Below, one piece after another: positions 1-6,976 of a stretch of 64,000 nucleotides of DNA. Numbering within the stretch: position 1 is the first letter of the stretch; each line of letters begins with the position of its first letter. This stretch comes from JARFQH01 sp041299015 (GTDB taxonomy: Bacteria; Desulfobacterota; Desulfobacteria; Desulfobacterales; SG8-13), in the NCBI GenBank assembly GCA_041299015.1, contig JBFYWB010000027.1:1-64000 (forward strand). The letters run 5' to 3'. Position numbers and translations under genes: made by a program. The notes under the pieces are model-generated. The model had not been told where the DNA came from and did not search any database. It was given only the letters and a program-made list of their open reading frames with translations.

Positions 1-240
1 GAGACCTTCCAGGCTTTGATCGATATGATCAACGCCTTTTACGGTGGGGAGCTCACGGCAGACGGGGTGGCCGCCCTGGGCAAGTCGGTGCTCAAGACCG
101 AACGCGACTTCAACACCCGCGCCGGTTTTACCGCCAAGGACGACCGGCTGCCGGACTACTTCCTGAAAGAGAAACTGCCGCCCCACAACGTCACCTTCAA
201 GGTCAAAGATCAAGATCTGGACCAGGTGTTCAACTGGTAG
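1..240 (+). CDS. aor: Aldehyde:ferredoxin oxidoreductase, C-terminal end (partial)
   Basis: The frame is open from the first base and ends in TAG at 238-240, giving 79 residues that lack the N-terminus. The tail resembles the C-terminal helical domain of tungsten aldehyde:ferredoxin oxidoreductases: a 'LIDMINAFYGG' helix, a segment 'LLKTERDFN'-like (here VLKTERDFN), then 'FTAKDDRLPDYF' and 'LPPHN'. In that family the segment lies close to the Fe-S/pterin region, and the enzyme oxidises aldehydes to acids using ferredoxin. The MoaD-like and E1-like genes downstream fit a pterin-cofactor enzyme. A hairpin at 263-297 would end its transcript. Substrate cannot be judged from the tail. Confidence 0.8.
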   Translation, partial: ETFQALIDMINAFYGGELTADGVAALGKSVLKTERDFNTRAGFTAKDDRLPDYFLKEKLPPHNVTFKVKDQDLDQVFNW

Positions 241-262
241 CACCGCGGACGGAGACCGGTCG

Positions 263-297
263 AATGGGGAGCGCCGCCCGCGGGTTCCCCATTTTTA
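263..297 (+). terminator. Rho-independent terminator after aor
   Basis: AATGGGGA (263-270) pairs with TCCCCATT (286-293), the loop is very GC-rich, and a run of T follows at 292-296. It lies 23 bases after the aor stop codon. Confidence 0.6.
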
Positions 298-411
298 AAC
301 CCCTGCAGGGCCGGCAGCGCCGGGTGCCAAGGCCCAGATGACCCCCGGCCGAAATCAAGACATCGGCAACCGGCGTGCGCGCCCGGCCCGCTTAGCATAA
401 AATCGGGAATT

Positions 412-1026
412 GTGACGGTTATGAGAAACGGCAGTCCCCCAAGGCTGTATTTGCTGGTTGAACCGGCAGTCATTCCGCCTTGCTTCACGCCCTTATTGGC
501 GCGTGGCGTTCGCATCGCCGCTTGCCTGGAGTGCAGCTTGAAGGAACTGATGTGCCGCCAACTCGGTTTGGCGGAAGACTATCTGGAGAACAGGGTTCAA
601 ACCGTATTTCTCAACGGCCACCCGGTCGATGACGTCAGCCGCGCGACCATAGCTGAAGGCGCAACCGTAGCGCTCTCGGCCGCCATGCCCGGCCTGGCCG
701 GCGCCGTTTTAAGGAAAGGCGGCGCTCTGGCCGCCCTTCGAAAAGACATCACCTACCAAAGCGAAGACGCCGATCATGTCGCGTGTGAGGGTAGTGTGAT
801 CGTGAAGCTTTTCAACATGACCACCCGTGAGGTCGGGCCCTTGCTGCTGGCGCGCGGCATTTGGATAAGGGGCGTGGAGTTGGCAGAGGTCTTCGCGCGC
901 TGCCTTGACTTTCTCCGGCAGGGATGCCGTCAGGCCATGCTGGACGGCAGCCCGATCGGCATTGACGAACTAAGCTCACGTGTAAAAGACAAAGATACGA
1001 TTTTTCTTCAGGTCAACACCCAATAG
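412..1026 (+). CDS. Unknown protein with two similar beta-grasp-like halves
   Basis: This is a 204-residue protein of unrecognised family. Two parts resemble each other: residues 28-90 and 143-200 each start with 'PLLARG(V/I)xI' or 'LLLARGIWI', continue with a helix, and end with a strand pair ('VFLNGHPVDD' versus 'AMLDGSPIGID') and an acidic turn ('AEGATVAL' versus 'KDKDTIFL'). The strand-turn-strand ends look like the C-terminal half of MoaD/ThiS beta-grasp proteins, but no Gly-Gly tail closes the protein. Cysteines at 24, 39, 41 and 48 cluster in the first half. GTG at 412 or ATG at 421 could start it. It sits between aor and the moaD/E1-like pair, so a role in pterin-cofactor or sulfur handling is possible but unproven. 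Confidence 0.7.
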   Translation: MTVMRNGSPPRLYLLVEPAVIPPCFTPLLARGVRIAACLECSLKELMCRQLGLAEDYLENRVQTVFLNGHPVDDVSRATIAEGATVALSAAMPGLAGAVLRKGGALAALRKDITYQSEDADHVACEGSVIVKLFNMTTREVGPLLLARGIWIRGVELAEVFARCLDFLRQGCRQAMLDGSPIGIDELSSRVKDKDTIFLQVNTQ

Positions 1027-1081
1027 CCCACACGGCTTGTCTGCGCAGGCAAGTGCCATCCGGCAACCACCGATCATCGGG

Positions 1082-1321
1082 CTATCCGCCGCCCACCGGA
1101 GGAAAGACGCCCACACGGCTGCCGTCTTTCAGGATCGATTCGCATCCGGCATGCACCCCGTCGACAAAGATGAGCTTCACCTGCTCAACCGGTATGTTGA
1201 GGTGCTGCAATACCTCCCCGACAGTGGCACCGTCGGCGATATCGATAACGCAGCGGCCTTTTTCATGTCGGTTGGACAAATAGCGCGCCAGCGTCGCATA
1301 TAAATTGGCTTCAATCTTCAT
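1082..1321 (-). CDS. MoaD/ThiS-family sulfur carrier protein
   Basis: A 79-residue beta-grasp protein with the typical ending 'VFPPVGGG': the terminal Gly-Gly is the residue pair that an E1-like enzyme adenylates and that is then thiocarboxylated. Other family signs are 'NLYATLARYL' at the start, 'GATVGEVLQHLNIP' for the first helix and 'LIFVDGVHA' before the final hairpin. MoaD carries sulfur for molybdopterin synthase, and copies near aor genes are thought to serve the tungstopterin enzymes. It is convergent with the unknown gene to the left and divergent from the E1-like gene to the right. No strong ribosome binding site is seen before the ATG. Confidence 0.85.
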   Translation of the reverse strand: MKIEANLYATLARYLSNRHEKGRCVIDIADGATVGEVLQHLNIPVEQVKLIFVDGVHAGCESILKDGSRVGVFPPVGGG

Positions 1322-1580
1322 CTGATGGTTTCTTTCGTTCGTTTGCGGGCAGCTGGTCCGCGTCCGATGACGACGAGCTCATTTTCCGCATTTAATCGAC
1401 AATTTATGGGTAAAGTATATCTGAACGCGTTACTTTTCAAGGTCTTTGCGGCCGCAGGGCCTTGGCGTAAATATTTACGGCGGCCCCTCCGGAACAGGAG
1501 CACTTGCCTTTTTAGCGGTTGCGGTTTATTCGAAGGAAACGGGACTTTTTTTTGCATCTGCTGCTGAAAAGGAGCGGCCG

Positions 1581-2453
1581 ATGGACTCGGTCACCAGCGC
1601 ACGACTCGAAAAATTGGTACGCGACATAGCGGAGCCGGTTTCCGACCCGGCCGGCCGAAATGTCCGGGTCATGGGAGATGACCCGGCCCGGCGGCTTTCC
1701 GAAAGCTGCGCCTGCAGCATGCGAGATGTTTACCTTGCGGCGCTTAACCAAAACATCTGGCCAAGTCGCTACGTTCGCAACCGGGACATTCTCGCACTTG
1801 AAGACCAGCTGAGGCTCGCAAACTCCAGGGTAGCCGTTGTCGGCGCCGGCGGGTTGGGCGGGACGGTTATCCTCCTGCTGGCGCGCATCGGGATCGGTTT
1901 TTTGACCGTGGTTGATGGAGATGTTTTCGACGAAACCAATTTGAACCGTCAGGCCCTGTCCGACACCGCGAATATCGGCAAGCCCAAAGCGGAGCAGGCT
2001 GCAAGTAAAATCCGCGACATCAATCCGGCAGTTGAGGTAAGCGTGTTTCGGCAAAAAATGACAACGGCCAATGCCGATGCTATGTTGGCAGAAGTACACG
2101 TGGTGGTCGATGCGTTGGACACCATCGCCGACCGAATGACGATCGGAGGCGCCGCACAAAGACTCGGGCTTCCCCTCGTACACGGTGCCTTGGCCGGCTT
2201 CGACGGGCAGGTCATGACGATTTTCCCCGGAGATCCTGGTTTGCGGCAAATTTATGGCGAGGCGCCGGCTCAAAGAAACGATCCGGGTCGTCCGGAAGCC
2301 GTTCTCGGCGTGCCGGCACCGACGCCTGCCATCGTCGCCAGCATCCAGGCCATGGAAGTCATCAAGATCCTGCTCAAACGCGGGCAGGTCATCCGCAACC
2401 GCATGCTGTCCATTGATCTCGAGGGGGGTCGGTTCGAGAGCTTCAGCTTTTAG
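1581..2453 (+). CDS. HesA/MoeB/ThiF-family E1-like adenylyltransferase
   Basis: A 290-residue protein. The ATG at 1581 is preferred because AAAGGAG lies ten bases upstream; earlier in-frame starts lack one. The nucleotide-binding motif 'VVGAGGLGG' is at residues 92-100, followed by 'VDGDVFDETNLNRQ', which holds the aspartate and arginine finger used for adenylation, and 'DALDTIADR'. Family members activate the C-terminal glycine of MoaD/ThiS proteins with ATP, and the MoaD-like protein encoded divergently is the obvious partner. The paired CxxC zinc motifs of classical MoeB are missing: the corresponding region reads 'GLRQIYGEAPAQ' and 'RPEAVLGV'. An extra N-terminal region of about 80 residues with 'ESCACS' precedes the fold. 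Confidence 0.85.
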   Translation: MDSVTSARLEKLVRDIAEPVSDPAGRNVRVMGDDPARRLSESCACSMRDVYLAALNQNIWPSRYVRNRDILALEDQLRLANSRVAVVGAGGLGGTVILLLARIGIGFLTVVDGDVFDETNLNRQALSDTANIGKPKAEQAASKIRDINPAVEVSVFRQKMTTANADAMLAEVHVVVDALDTIADRMTIGGAAQRLGLPLVHGALAGFDGQVMTIFPGDPGLRQIYGEAPAQRNDPGRPEAVLGVPAPTPAIVASIQAMEVIKILLKRGQVIRNRMLSIDLEGGRFESFSF

Positions 2454-2484
2454 ACGTCAATGAACGTTTTTCATCTTTCGGCGG

Positions 2485-3663
2485 CTAATCGCAGAGCTCG
2501 AACAAAGCCGCCGCACCCATGCCGCCGCCGATGCACATCGACTCGATACCGTATTGGACCCCCCTGGCTTTCATGTTGGCCAGCAGGGTGGCGCACAGTT
2601 TGGCACCGGTACACCCCAGGGGATGTCCGAGGGCAATCGCGCCGCCGTTGACGTTCACTTTTTCCATGTCCAGGCCGAGCTCGCGGATACAGTAGAGCGC
2701 TTGGGAGGCGAAAGCCTCGTTGATTTCAAAAAGGCCGATGTCGGCAAGAGCCAGTCCGGCCATATCGAGCAGTTTCGGAATGGCATAACGCGGTCCGACC
2801 CCCATTTCCTCCGGCTTGCACCCCACCGTCGAGTAACACTTCAGCTTGGCGAGCGGTTGAACCCCGAGTTCCTTGACCTTCTCTGCACTCATGATGACCG
2901 CAGCCGCCGCACCATCGGTCGTCTGGGATGAATTGCCGGCCGTTACCGTACCGCCGGCCGCGAAGGCGGGCGACAGCGACGCCAATCCTTCGCGGGTCGT
3001 ACTGTCGCGGATGCCGTCATCGAACGCCTGGACAAAGGTTTCTTTCTTGTAAGTGCCGTCCTGCCGTCGGACGAATCTCGTGGCCGGAGTCGGCACCAGT
3101 TCGGTAAAAAGCTTGTTTTTCTTGGCGTTGGCGGCTCGCATCTGTGACTGATACGCAAATGCGTCCTGATCTTCACGAGCGATGTTGAAGCGCCGGGCAA
3201 CATTTTCGGCCGTGATACCCATCGACACATAAAGTCCGGCGTGTTCACGGGTGTACTCGGGATGCGGACGAGGCATGAAACCGCCCATCGGAATATACGT
3301 CATCGACTCTACCCCGCCGCCGACAACGATATCCGCCCAACCCGCCATTATTTTCAAGGCCGCGGCGGCGATTGCTTCCAGGCCTGAAGCGCAGAACCGG
3401 TTCACGGTTGCACCGGTTACCTCGACCGGAAAACCGGCAATCTGACTGACGATCCGACCGATGTTCAAGCCCTGCTCGGCCTCGGGAAAACAACACCCCA
3501 CCATGATATCTTCGACGTCCTTTTTCTGAAGGTTGGGCGTGCGGTCAACCGCGCTGGTCAGGATAAAGGAAAGCAAATCCTCCGGTCGCGTGTCGGTGAA
3601 AGCCCCTTTGCTGCGTTTGCACCCCGGTGTTCGAATGGAAGTGACGATGTAGGCCTCTTTCAT
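2485..3663 (-). CDS. fadA: Acetyl-CoA acyltransferase (thiolase, FadA type)
   Basis: A full-length 392-residue thiolase that cleaves 3-ketoacyl-CoA with CoA in the last step of beta-oxidation. The nucleophilic cysteine is Cys91 in 'NRFCASG'; His347 is in 'GHPLGCTG', the oxyanion asparagine in 'NEAFA', and the second active-site cysteine Cys377 in 'MCIGGGMG'. AAAAGGGGG sits seven bases before the ATG. It lies 161 bases downstream of the FadN-type gene on the same strand, the fadN-fadA order of Bacillus, so the two are probably co-transcribed and act together. A biosynthetic acetoacetyl-CoA thiolase role cannot be excluded by sequence, but the partner gene favours degradation. Confidence 0.9.
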   Translation of the reverse strand: MKEAYIVTSIRTPGCKRSKGAFTDTRPEDLLSFILTSAVDRTPNLQKKDVEDIMVGCCFPEAEQGLNIGRIVSQIAGFPVEVTGATVNRFCASGLEAIAAAALKIMAGWADIVVGGGVESMTYIPMGGFMPRPHPEYTREHAGLYVSMGITAENVARRFNIAREDQDAFAYQSQMRAANAKKNKLFTELVPTPATRFVRRQDGTYKKETFVQAFDDGIRDSTTREGLASLSPAFAAGGTVTAGNSSQTTDGAAAAVIMSAEKVKELGVQPLAKLKCYSTVGCKPEEMGVGPRYAIPKLLDMAGLALADIGLFEINEAFASQALYCIRELGLDMEKVNVNGGAIALGHPLGCTGAKLCATLLANMKARGVQYGIESMCIGGGMGAAALFELCD

Positions 3664-3824
3664 GTCCTTACCCCCTTTTCAATACGATGCTGACGGTAAG
3701 CTCCCGTGGAAAAACGAGCGCGACTGGACCGTCGACATTCGAAAAGCCGTATAAATGTTTTTATCCTCCGCGGTAAAAATTCAGCGGACCCATTTTGACA
3801 TCCGCCTGACGGTGTTTCAGGCGC

Positions 3825-6227
3825 TTAGTTGCGCAGCGGCTTGCCGGTATTGAGCATGTGCTCGATCCGGGCGACTGTTTTATCCTCGCGGAGCAGATCC
3901 ATGAACGTCCGGCGTTCAAGCGCCAAAATTACCTCTTCGTCCAGTTCGCTGTTGGTCCGGACTTCACCGCCGCTGATGACGAAAGCGATCCGCTTGGCCA
4001 GCAGGGCATCATATTCGGAGATGAAGCCGCCTTTTCGCATGTTGTAAATTTCGGCGGCAATCATGCCCTGGGCCGACTCGCCGAAAACCTTGATCGTCCC
4101 TCCGAAAGGCGGGGCGTAGCCCTCATCCACCATTTTCAAGACTTCTTTTTTGGCCTCGCCGATCAGGTAGTCGCGGTTGAAGACGATCCGATCCCGCGCG
4201 CCGAGAAAGCCGTTGGCGCGAGCATCGGCGGCTGAAGCGGAGACCTTGGCCATGGCGATGTTCATGAACACGGGTATGAAGAAGCGCCCCAGATCGATAT
4301 CCGTGACCGCGGCCGGAATCGTCTGCAGGGTCCGTCGCCAAAGATTAAGGCAGCCTCCGCCGGCCGGCAGCAGTCCGACACCGATTTCCACCAAGCCCAT
4401 GTAGAGTTCGGCGTGGCCGACGATCCGGTCAGCCGCCAGGCAGACTTCGCACCCCCCCCCAAGGGTCAATCCGAAAGGCGCCGCCACAACCGGAAAAGGC
4501 GCATACTTCGCCCGCTGCAGCACCATCTGCAAATCGTGCACCATCTTTTCGATATCGTCGAAGCGCTTCTCTTTCACGGCCCCGAGAATGCCCTTCAGAT
4601 CGGCACCGGCGGAAAAGGCGCCGGGCATGCCGCCGGCCTGGTTACCGATGACCAGTCCGACCCCGTTGGCATCGACATGGTCGAGCGCTTGTGCCAGGCA
4701 GTCCAGTATTTCCGCATTCAAGGCATTCATTTTGGTGTGGAATTCGAGGCAGGCCACGCCGTCACCCAGATCGACCAGGGTCGCGGAAGGCGTGCTTCTG
4801 ATCACTTTGCCGGCGGCCTTGAACGCCTTGAGGGAGATGATGTTGGGGCTGACCTTGAGTTCCCGGTAGTCTTCGGCGCCAAAATCGTAATAGTAGACCG
4901 TTCCGTTTTCGGCCCTGTAGAATGCGCTGTGGCCGGCTGCGATCATCGCGCGGACCTTGTCGGGAACCCGGAAACCGTCGTGCTCCATTTTTTCAACCGA
5001 CTCTTTCAAGCCGATCGCGTCCCAGGTTTCAAAGGGGCCGAGCTCGAAGTTAAAGCCCCAGCGCATGGCGTTGTCGACATCGACGATCGTGTCGGCTATC
5101 TCCGGAATCCGGTTGGCGGCGTAAATCAAATTGTCCGCCAGCGCTTTCCAGGCAAACTGCGCCAGGTTGTCGTCACCGTAGATCACAGCCCGCATGCTTT
5201 CCTGCAAGCTCTGGGCGCGCCGCGCCCGCTCGAGGCAGGGGTAGGTCGGTGGCTCGACTTCGCCGTAGCTCAGTGTATCCGGATCGATCACTTTGCGAAT
5301 CTTTTGCCACTCGGGTGTCAGTTCGGTTTTATAGAAACCGCTCTGACTTTTATTGCCCAGTAACTTCTTTTCAATCATGCTCTGAACGAAATCAGGCATC
5401 ACGTAGCTGTCCCGGCCTTCGTCGTCGGGCACCAGTGCATAGGTGTTGCGAGCGACATGGGCAAGCACGTCCAGTCCCACCAAGTCGGCGGTCTTGAACA
5501 TGGCGGTCTTGGGCCGTCCCATGACCGGACCGAAGACGGCATCGACGGCCGGAATCGACAGGCCCCCTTCGCGCATCAACTGCATGGCCTTGACGATTCC
5601 CTGAACTCCGATGCGGTTGCCGATGAAGTTGGGCGTATCCTTGGCCCACACGATGCCCTTTCCGAGAACCTTTTCACCGTATTGGGCGATAAAACCGAGA
5701 AGTTCCGGCAACGTGTCCTCACCGGGGATGATTTCCAGCAATCGCATGTAGCGCACCGGATTGAAGAAATGAGTTCCCAGGAAGTGCTGTCGAAACTCCA
5801 GGCCCAGCCCTGCCGACATGGCCTTGAGCGGAATCCCGGAGGTATTGGTGGTGACGATGGTGCCCGGCCGCCGAACCGTCTCGATCTTTTTCAGGAGGTT
5901 TTGTTTGACTTTCAGGTTTTCCACGACGACTTCGATGATCCAGTCACAGTCGGCAAGCCTTTCGAAATCATCTTCGAGATTACCGATGCCAATCCGCGCG
6001 GCATCCTGCGGATGCATGAGCAGTGCCGGCCGGGCTTTCGACACCTTGTCCAAACCCTGCGCGACGATGCGATTGCGCGCCTTTGGATCGTTTTTTTCTT
6101 CATCCTTCAAGTCCGGAGGCAGGATGTCCAGCATCAACGTCCGCACGCCGGAACTGACCAGCAAGGCGGCAATGCCGCCACCCATGACGCCGGACCCGAT
6201 CACCGCAGCCTTTCTGATCTTTTTCAT
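3825..6227 (-). CDS. fadN: 3-hydroxyacyl-CoA dehydrogenase/enoyl-CoA hydratase, FadN type
   Basis: An 800-residue two-domain beta-oxidation enzyme. The dehydrogenase comes first, with the NAD motif 'GSGVMGGGIA' at residues 11-20, 'NTSGIPL' and 'GTHFFNPVRYM' further on. The crotonase domain follows at about 475-680 and keeps both hydratase glutamates, in 'GGGCE' (about 594) and 'VEIGVGLLP' (about 614), plus 'FSAGADL'. Dehydrogenase-then-hydratase order is that of Bacillus FadN, opposite to E. coli FadB. The ATG at 6227 is chosen over an earlier TTG because GGGAGGAG lies seven bases upstream. A FadR-like operator lies 28 bases before the start. A 7-bp hairpin at 3803-3823 overlaps the end of the gene but lacks a T-run. 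Confidence 0.92.
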   Translation of the reverse strand: MKKIRKAAVIGSGVMGGGIAALLVSSGVRTLMLDILPPDLKDEEKNDPKARNRIVAQGLDKVSKARPALLMHPQDAARIGIGNLEDDFERLADCDWIIEVVVENLKVKQNLLKKIETVRRPGTIVTTNTSGIPLKAMSAGLGLEFRQHFLGTHFFNPVRYMRLLEIIPGEDTLPELLGFIAQYGEKVLGKGIVWAKDTPNFIGNRIGVQGIVKAMQLMREGGLSIPAVDAVFGPVMGRPKTAMFKTADLVGLDVLAHVARNTYALVPDDEGRDSYVMPDFVQSMIEKKLLGNKSQSGFYKTELTPEWQKIRKVIDPDTLSYGEVEPPTYPCLERARRAQSLQESMRAVIYGDDNLAQFAWKALADNLIYAANRIPEIADTIVDVDNAMRWGFNFELGPFETWDAIGLKESVEKMEHDGFRVPDKVRAMIAAGHSAFYRAENGTVYYYDFGAEDYRELKVSPNIISLKAFKAAGKVIRSTPSATLVDLGDGVACLEFHTKMNALNAEILDCLAQALDHVDANGVGLVIGNQAGGMPGAFSAGADLKGILGAVKEKRFDDIEKMVHDLQMVLQRAKYAPFPVVAAPFGLTLGGGCEVCLAADRIVGHAELYMGLVEIGVGLLPAGGGCLNLWRRTLQTIPAAVTDIDLGRFFIPVFMNIAMAKVSASAADARANGFLGARDRIVFNRDYLIGEAKKEVLKMVDEGYAPPFGGTIKVFGESAQGMIAAEIYNMRKGGFISEYDALLAKRIAFVISGGEVRTNSELDEEVILALERRTFMDLLREDKTVARIEHMLNTGKPLRN

Positions 6228-6253
6228 ACGCAATCTCCTCCCGCTGATTGAAA

Positions 6254-6271
6254 TGAATGAACATTCATTCG
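6254..6271 (-). promoter_or_regulatory. FadR-like (TetR family) operator before fadN
   Basis: The site TGAATGAACATTCATTCG contains the symmetric halves GAATGA (6255-6260) and TCATTC (6265-6270) separated by four bases. It closely follows the operator of the TetR-type fatty-acid regulator FadR of Bacillus, whose consensus is TGAATGA-N4-TCATTCA. It sits just before the ribosome binding site of fadN, where a bound repressor would block transcription. The regulator gene itself is not in this window. Confidence 0.7.
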
Positions 6272-6282
6272 CTTAACAAATC

Positions 6283-6315
6283 CCGACCGGCTCTGTCAAG
6301 GAAAAAGCCGGTCGG
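6283..6315. repeat. Perfect 10-bp inverted repeat upstream of fadN
   Basis: CCGACCGGCT (6283-6292) is repeated inverted as AGCCGGTCGG (6306-6315) around a 13-base spacer. The spacer contains TGTCAA, which on the minus strand reads TTGACA (6299-6294), a consensus -35 box pointing to fadN. It could be a second protein-binding site or simply a hairpin. Confidence 0.55.
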
Positions 6316-6554
6316 TGGTTTGGTTTGTCAACGCTCTATTATTACTCTTCAAACAGATTATAAGGCTGCGGGCGCCGTTTTTTCACAGTCGGTTCGGACG
6401 CGATGAAAAGTCTGACCACGCTATGAATTTATATTCACAATACGCTTGTCCGGCGGAGAACAGGCCCCGCACGATGACACCTTTGCCGGTTGTGATCATC
6501 ACGGTGAGCGGAATCGCGCCGGCTGCCGTCGCGGTCGGCTAAACCGACCCCGAG

Positions 6555-6584
6555 TTGACCTAAAACGACCGGCAGTGATAAAAT
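6555..6584 (+). promoter_or_regulatory. Probable sigma-70 promoter
   Basis: TTGACC (6555-6560) and TAAAAT (6579-6584) are 18 bases apart, with TG one base before the -10 box as in extended -10 promoters. The start would lie about 90 bases before the small membrane-protein gene at 6681. A GC-rich stem in the leader, GCCCCGGGG (6625-6633) with CCCAGGGGC (6647-6655), has one internal mismatch and no known riboswitch pattern. Confidence 0.5.
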
Positions 6585-6680
6585 AAACCATTTAAACAAG
6601 GTCAGATCCGTTTCGGCTTAAATCGCCCCGGGGCTTAAGGTCAACCCCCAGGGGCTGAGTGGCGCAGGAAGGAAGTGGTG

Positions 6681-6971
6681 ATGAATGCAAGAATCAGAAA
6701 GTATCTTTTCAGCGGCATGGTGTTGTTCGTTGCCTATTTCCTGGCAAGTCACCACATCGTGGTCAATAAAAAAGAATTCAAATTATTAAAAAAACCTCAA
6801 CTGACCTATGAATATACCTTCTACAACGTCACCGACAGAGATCCCGAGGACATCATCAAGATCGATATGCTGCGGCAAGACGGCATCGGGGATGTCCTGG
6901 TTGATTTCGGACTATTGAGCGAAGAGGATAAGGACAAGCTCGAGTCCTATTACGATAACCTGCAAGAGTGA
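6681..6971 (+). CDS. Small membrane-anchored protein of unknown function
   Basis: A 96-residue protein that I do not recognise. One hydrophobic helix at about residues 10-26 ('YLFSGMVLFVAYFLAS') follows a short basic start, which suggests an inner-membrane anchor with the charged remainder outside the cytoplasm or an uncleaved signal. The C-terminal part is acidic ('DPEDII', 'SEEDKDKLESYYDN'). GGAAGGAAG is placed well for the ATG at 6681, and a promoter lies upstream, so the gene looks real and independently transcribed. It is convergent with comEC, only five bases apart. Confidence 0.65.
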   Translation: MNARIRKYLFSGMVLFVAYFLASHHIVVNKKEFKLLKKPQLTYEYTFYNVTDRDPEDIIKIDMLRQDGIGDVLVDFGLLSEEDKDKLESYYDNLQE

Positions 6972-6976
6972 CATTT

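Noticed and set aside
4452..4460. Run of nine C in fadN as a phase-variation tract
   Set aside because: The frame is intact and encodes the required GGG of the oxyanion site; such runs are expected in GC-rich DNA.
4413..5363. 316-codon frame antisense to fadN
   Set aside because: A shadow of fadN, with no motif of its own.
6315..6542. Possible small protein between fadN and the membrane-protein gene
   Set aside because: No ribosome binding site, overlaps the inverted repeat and lacks a convincing composition.
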